DNA of 9,034 nucleotides, taken from the NCBI GenBank assembly GCA_045590715.1, contig JAZNRO010000086.1, positions 1-9,034 on the forward strand, given 5' to 3'. Each line of letters opens with the position of its first letter. The first letter of the stretch is position 1. This document shows, piece by piece, positions 6,116-9,034 of the stretch. Below the pieces are notes generated by a model. It was not told the DNA's origin and ran no database searches. It saw only the letters and a program-made list of their open reading frames with translations. Origin of the DNA: RGIG5579 sp045590715. Its GTDB lineage: Bacteria; Bacillota; Clostridia; Oscillospirales; SIG627. The translations under genes and the position numbers were made by a program.

Positions 6116-6134
6116 GTGAATATGGAGATATATT

Positions 6135-7508
6135 ATGATTCATTGCTATAAACTTGGCGGCTACAATATCGTTCTGGATATTTTCTCCGGCTCCGTTCAC
6201 GTTGTAGATGAGATCGCCTACGATATGATAGAAGCTTTTGAAAATACCGATAAAGATAAACTTATCACGGATCTTTTATCAAAATACCAAAACGAAGCGA
6301 CAACAGAAGAACTAAATGAGTGCTATGACCAGATCATTGAACTAAAAGATATGGGCAAGCTCTTTACCAGTGATAATTTCGAGCCCATGGCTACCACTTT
6401 AAAAAGTAAAACCAGCGGTGTGGTAAAAGCACTCTGTCTGCACATTGCCCACAGCTGTAACCTTTGCTGCTCTTACTGCTTTGCAGGTCAAGGCAAATAT
6501 AAAGGAAAAGACGCTTTAATGAGTTTTGAAACCGGCAAGCAGGCACTGGATTTTCTTGTAGCAAACTCCAAAGGCAGAAGAAACCTTGAGGTGGACTTTT
6601 TCGGCGGCGAGCCTCTCTTAAATTTTGACGTGGTAAAGAAACTGGTGGAATACGCCAGAAGCATTGAAAAAGAGGCCGGCAAAAACTTTCGCTTTACCCT
6701 TACCACAAACGGCGTTTTAATTGACGACGACGTAATTGATTTTGCCAAGTGCGAAATGAGTAACGTAGTATTAAGTCTGGACGGCAGAAAAGAAGTCCAC
6801 GACCATTTTCGCGTAGATATGGCCGGTAACGGAAGCTGGGAAAAGATCGTTCCCAAGTTTCAAAAGATGGTGGAATCCAGAGACGGCAAAAATTACTATA
6901 TGCGAGGTACTTTCACCCATCAGAATCCTGATTTTCTTCGCGATATTGAACAGATGCTGGATCTTGGCTTTACAGAACTCAGTATGGAGCCCGTCGTTTG
7001 TGCCCCCGACGATCCCTATGCCCTCACAAAAGAAGATTTGCCCGTAGTACTGGAGCAATACGAGCTTTTGGCAGAAAAAATGAAAGAGCGCAGAAAAGCA
7101 GGAAAGCCCTTTACCTTCTATCACTATATGATCGATCTGAAGTCCGGCCCTTGTATCTATAAGCGGGTATCCGGCTGTGGCTCCGGAACGGAATACATGG
7201 CCGTAACCCCCTCCGGTGATCTCTATCCTTGCCATCAGTTTGTAGGCAACGAAGAATTTCTCTTAGGTAACGTTTGGGACGGCGTAAAGAACACCGAAAA
7301 GCAAGCGGAATTTATGGCCTGCAACGTTTATACCAGACCCGAGTGTGCTTCTTGCTGGGCAAAACTTTACTGCTCCGGCGGTTGCGCCGCAAACGCCTTC
7401 CACGCTACCGGGTCCATTAACGATATTTACGAATACGGATGTGAGCTATTCCGCAAAAGGATGGAATGTGCCATTATGCTGGAAGTTTCAAAAGAAATGG
7501 AAGAGTAA
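6135..7508 (+). CDS. SCIFF peptide maturase, radical SAM/SPASM thioether-forming enzyme (CteB/Tte1186 type)
   Basis: This 457-residue cytoplasmic iron-sulfur enzyme should install a Cys thioether in the neighbouring SCIFF peptide. Residues 1-80 are the usual N-terminal peptide-binding (RRE-like) region, starting MIHCYKLGGYNIVLD. The radical SAM core at about 98-310 has CNLCCSYCF, giving the CX3CX2C cluster ligands C108, C112 and C115, then FFGGEPLLN (155-163, SAM binding) and LTTNG (189-193). The SPASM part follows: C340, C348 in SGCGSG, C366 in YPCHQF, then C396, C404, C407, C413, C417 and C436, including CASCWAKLYCSGGC (404-417), enough for two auxiliary [4Fe-4S] clusters. Every cluster ligand I would expect is present, so it looks active. 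GGAG at 6124-6127 sets the start, 53 bases after the peptide stop, across a short terminator. The next gene begins one base after its stop. Confidence 0.96.
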   Translation: MIHCYKLGGYNIVLDIFSGSVHVVDEIAYDMIEAFENTDKDKLITDLLSKYQNEATTEELNECYDQIIELKDMGKLFTSDNFEPMATTLKSKTSGVVKALCLHIAHSCNLCCSYCFAGQGKYKGKDALMSFETGKQALDFLVANSKGRRNLEVDFFGGEPLLNFDVVKKLVEYARSIEKEAGKNFRFTLTTNGVLIDDDVIDFAKCEMSNVVLSLDGRKEVHDHFRVDMAGNGSWEKIVPKFQKMVESRDGKNYYMRGTFTHQNPDFLRDIEQMLDLGFTELSMEPVVCAPDDPYALTKEDLPVVLEQYELLAEKMKERRKAGKPFTFYHYMIDLKSGPCIYKRVSGCGSGTEYMAVTPSGDLYPCHQFVGNEEFLLGNVWDGVKNTEKQAEFMACNVYTRPECASCWAKLYCSGGCAANAFHATGSINDIYEYGCELFRKRMECAIMLEVSKEMEE

Positions 7509-7509
7509 G

Positions 7510-8856
7510 ATGAAAACCCCTCTATCCGATTTTATAAAAAAATATAAAAACGAAAATAACCTTCGTCTGCACATGCCCGGGCACAAAGGAAAAGGCTTTC
7601 TCGGAACGGAAGCCGGCGATATTACCGAAATCCCCGGCGCAGACGTTCTGTATCAGGAAGATGGCGTATTAAAAGAAAGCCAGGAAATTACTTCCCTACT
7701 TTTTCATTCAAAAAAGACGCTGTTTTCTACTGAAGGATCCAGCCTTTGTATTCGCGCAATGCTATATCTTGCCTTGGTGGATGCAAAAAGTAAGGGTAAA
7801 AAATGCATCATAGCCTCTCCCAGAAATGCTCATAAAACTTTTCTTTCCGGGTGCGCTATGATGGATCTTGATCCAATGTGGATCCCTTGTGAAAACGCCG
7901 GCGGTCTTTTTGGCAGCAAACTTACCCCGGAAAAGCTATCGTGTTTTTTGGAAGAAATCGAAGATAAGCCTACGGCTGTCTACGTAACCTCACCCGATTA
8001 TTTAGGAAACGTACTGGATATTTCCGAATTGGCAAAGATCTGTCATGAAAATAATGCTCTGCTACTGGTCGATAACGCCCACGGTGCATATTTGAATTTT
8101 TTGCCGGAAGCCCTTCATCCCATTTCTCTCGGGGCAGATCTTGTGTGCGATTCCGCTCATAAAACACTGCCCGTACTAACCGGCGGAGCCTATCTGCATT
8201 TATCTGAAAACGTGTCAGATGATTTGGCCTCTGTTTCCCCCGTTGCCATGTCTTTTTTTGCATCAACCAGCCCCTCTTATCTGATTCTGGAATCCCTTGA
8301 CCTATGCAACGATTATTTATCCAAAACATACCCTAAAATTTTATACCCCTTCCTTGGAAAAATCGTTGATTTCAAGAAGGAATTAAAACAAATGGGATGG
8401 CAACTTTTCGGGAACGAGCCCATGAAAATTACGCTTCAAACAAAAAGCATGGGATATCTAGGTACTGAAGTGGCAAATTTTCTTTTGGAAGACGGTATCA
8501 CCACTGAGTTTTCCGATCCGGATTACCTTGTCATGATGCTAACGCCCGAAATGACAGATTCCGATCTTGAAAGAATCAAGGCATCGCTTTCTAAGATCAA
8601 AGAAAGAACACCCATTCTCGATTTTTGCCCCGCTTTTCCTCTTCCGAAAAAGGTTTTGTCGCCACGGGAAGCAATGCTTGCTCCTAGCGAAAAAATTGAA
8701 CTTTCGGAGTGCGTAGGACGAATTCTTTCATCTCCGTCTGTATCTTGTCCTCCGGCAGTTCCCGTTGTTATTTGCGGTGAAGAGATTCAGAAGGATCATA
8801 TTGAGATCTTCCGCTATTACAATATTGAAAAACTCTTTGTAAGAAAAAAGATATGA
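7510..8856 (+). CDS. Orn/Lys/Arg decarboxylase-like PLP enzyme (fold type I, short form)
   Basis: This 448-residue protein resembles the short cytosolic Orn/Lys/Arg decarboxylases of Firmicutes (B. subtilis YaaO type). Landmarks are RLHMPGHKGKGFLG (19-32), DITEIPGAD (37-45), FSTEGSS (72-78), RNAHKT (105-110), the PLP-binding Asp in LLVDNAHGAY (D188), and the PLP lysine in SAHKTL (K218). The C-terminal block SPREAMLAPSEKIELSECVGR (384-404) followed by PPAVPVVICGEE is the family's C-terminal domain. The substrate is unknown: arginine, lysine and ornithine are all possible, and this subgroup is poorly characterised. The frame is open back to 7345, inside the maturase gene, but ATG 7510 gives the family-type start MKTPLSDFIKKY. 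It lies one base after the maturase stop, with only a weak GGAAGAG (7499-7505) before it, so translation is probably coupled. The stop lies inside a terminator stem. Confidence 0.88.
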   Translation: MKTPLSDFIKKYKNENNLRLHMPGHKGKGFLGTEAGDITEIPGADVLYQEDGVLKESQEITSLLFHSKKTLFSTEGSSLCIRAMLYLALVDAKSKGKKCIIASPRNAHKTFLSGCAMMDLDPMWIPCENAGGLFGSKLTPEKLSCFLEEIEDKPTAVYVTSPDYLGNVLDISELAKICHENNALLLVDNAHGAYLNFLPEALHPISLGADLVCDSAHKTLPVLTGGAYLHLSENVSDDLASVSPVAMSFFASTSPSYLILESLDLCNDYLSKTYPKILYPFLGKIVDFKKELKQMGWQLFGNEPMKITLQTKSMGYLGTEVANFLLEDGITTEFSDPDYLVMMLTPEMTDSDLERIKASLSKIKERTPILDFCPAFPLPKKVLSPREAMLAPSEKIELSECVGRILSSPSVSCPPAVPVVICGEEIQKDHIEIFRYYNIEKLFVRKKI

Positions 8857-8879
8857 GAGAAAATCTCTCATATCTTTTT
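8845..8879. terminator. bidirectional terminator between the PLP decarboxylase gene and the rlmD-like gene
   Basis: A perfect 16-bp stem runs from AAAAAGATATGAGAGA (8845-8860) to TCTCTCATATCTTTTT (8864-8879) over the loop AAA. The decarboxylase TGA (8854-8856) lies inside the left arm, and the convergent gene's TAG (8882-8880) directly abuts the right arm. Each strand ends in a T-run, so it can stop transcription from both sides. Confidence 0.93.
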
Positions 8880-9034
8880 CTATTTTTCTAAAAATCCGAT
8901 ACACTCTACGTGGCCGGAACGTGGGAAAAGATCTACCGGCTGAATGAATGCGAAACGGTATCCGAAATCAGAAAACAACTTCAGATCTCTGGCAAAGGTC
9001 TCGGGACTGCAGGAAATATAAAGAATATTTTTTA
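8880..9034 (-). CDS. rlmD: RlmD/RumA-like 23S rRNA (uracil-5)-methyltransferase, C-terminal fragment (5' end outside window)
   Basis: The - strand frame enters at the window end and stops at TAG 8882-8880, giving 50 residues. It begins KNILYISCSPETFARDL and continues through FIQPVDLFPRSGHVEC to end IGFLEK. These match the end of TrmA/RumA-type methyltransferases: the (V/I)SC(N/S)PxTxARD motif followed by QPVDxFPxxxHVE, whose Glu is the general base of the family. The enzyme would methylate a uridine in 23S rRNA using SAM. Only the C-terminus is visible, so the TRAM domain, any iron-sulfur cysteines and the nucleophilic Cys cannot be checked, and the exact target (RlmD, RlmCD or TrmA-like) stays open. 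Its stop abuts the shared terminator. Family assignment is firm; the symbol is not. Confidence 0.85.
   Translation of the reverse strand, partial: KNILYISCSPETFARDLKLFSDFGYRFAFIQPVDLFPRSGHVECIGFLEK

Noticed and set aside
7345..7509. Longer PLP decarboxylase starting inside the maturase gene
   Set aside because: The stretch is an out-of-frame reading of the maturase SPASM region; the family-type N-terminus starts at 7510.

Overview
The window looks like chromosomal DNA from an anaerobic member of the Clostridia (Bacillota). The main reasons are a SCIFF ranthipeptide precursor next to its radical SAM maturase, a pairing that is a near-universal marker of Clostridia; a biotin-dependent sodium-pumping decarboxylase of the oxaloacetate decarboxylase type; a short-form Orn/Lys/Arg-decarboxylase-like enzyme; Gram-positive GGAGG-type ribosome sites; and compact hairpin-plus-T-run terminators. 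I cannot name the genus. No rRNA, tRNA, CRISPR array, insertion sequence or phage gene is visible, and no gene-free stretch exceeds 300 bases.

Region 1 (1-3703, + strand) is the end of a sodium-pump operon: the C-terminus of an OadG-like gamma subunit, a separate biotin carrier protein, the membrane beta subunit OadB, and a biotin-less carboxyltransferase alpha subunit OadA. It closes with a strong hairpin. Together the parts would move a carboxyl group from oxaloacetate to biotin and couple decarboxylation of carboxybiotin to Na+ export. OadB has an extra secreted-type N-terminal domain of about 150 residues.

Region 2 (3684-5834, - strand) holds sfsA, ending in its own terminator, and then an AGCS-family sodium:amino-acid symporter that converges on oadA and shares its terminator. 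The symporter would be a plausible consumer of the Na+ gradient made by the pump.

Region 3 (5835-8879, + strand) opens with a divergent promoter pair. A near-consensus sigma-A promoter drives a 49-residue Cys-rich SCIFF peptide. A short terminator or attenuator follows, then the radical SAM/SPASM maturase, then (one base later) a PLP-dependent decarboxylase-like gene. The SCIFF peptide has two notable features: a seventh cysteine in its leader, and glycine where the known thioether acceptor threonine normally sits.

Region 4 (8880-9034, - strand) is the C-terminal end of an RlmD/RumA-like 23S rRNA methyltransferase, convergent with the decarboxylase gene and separated from it only by a shared hairpin.
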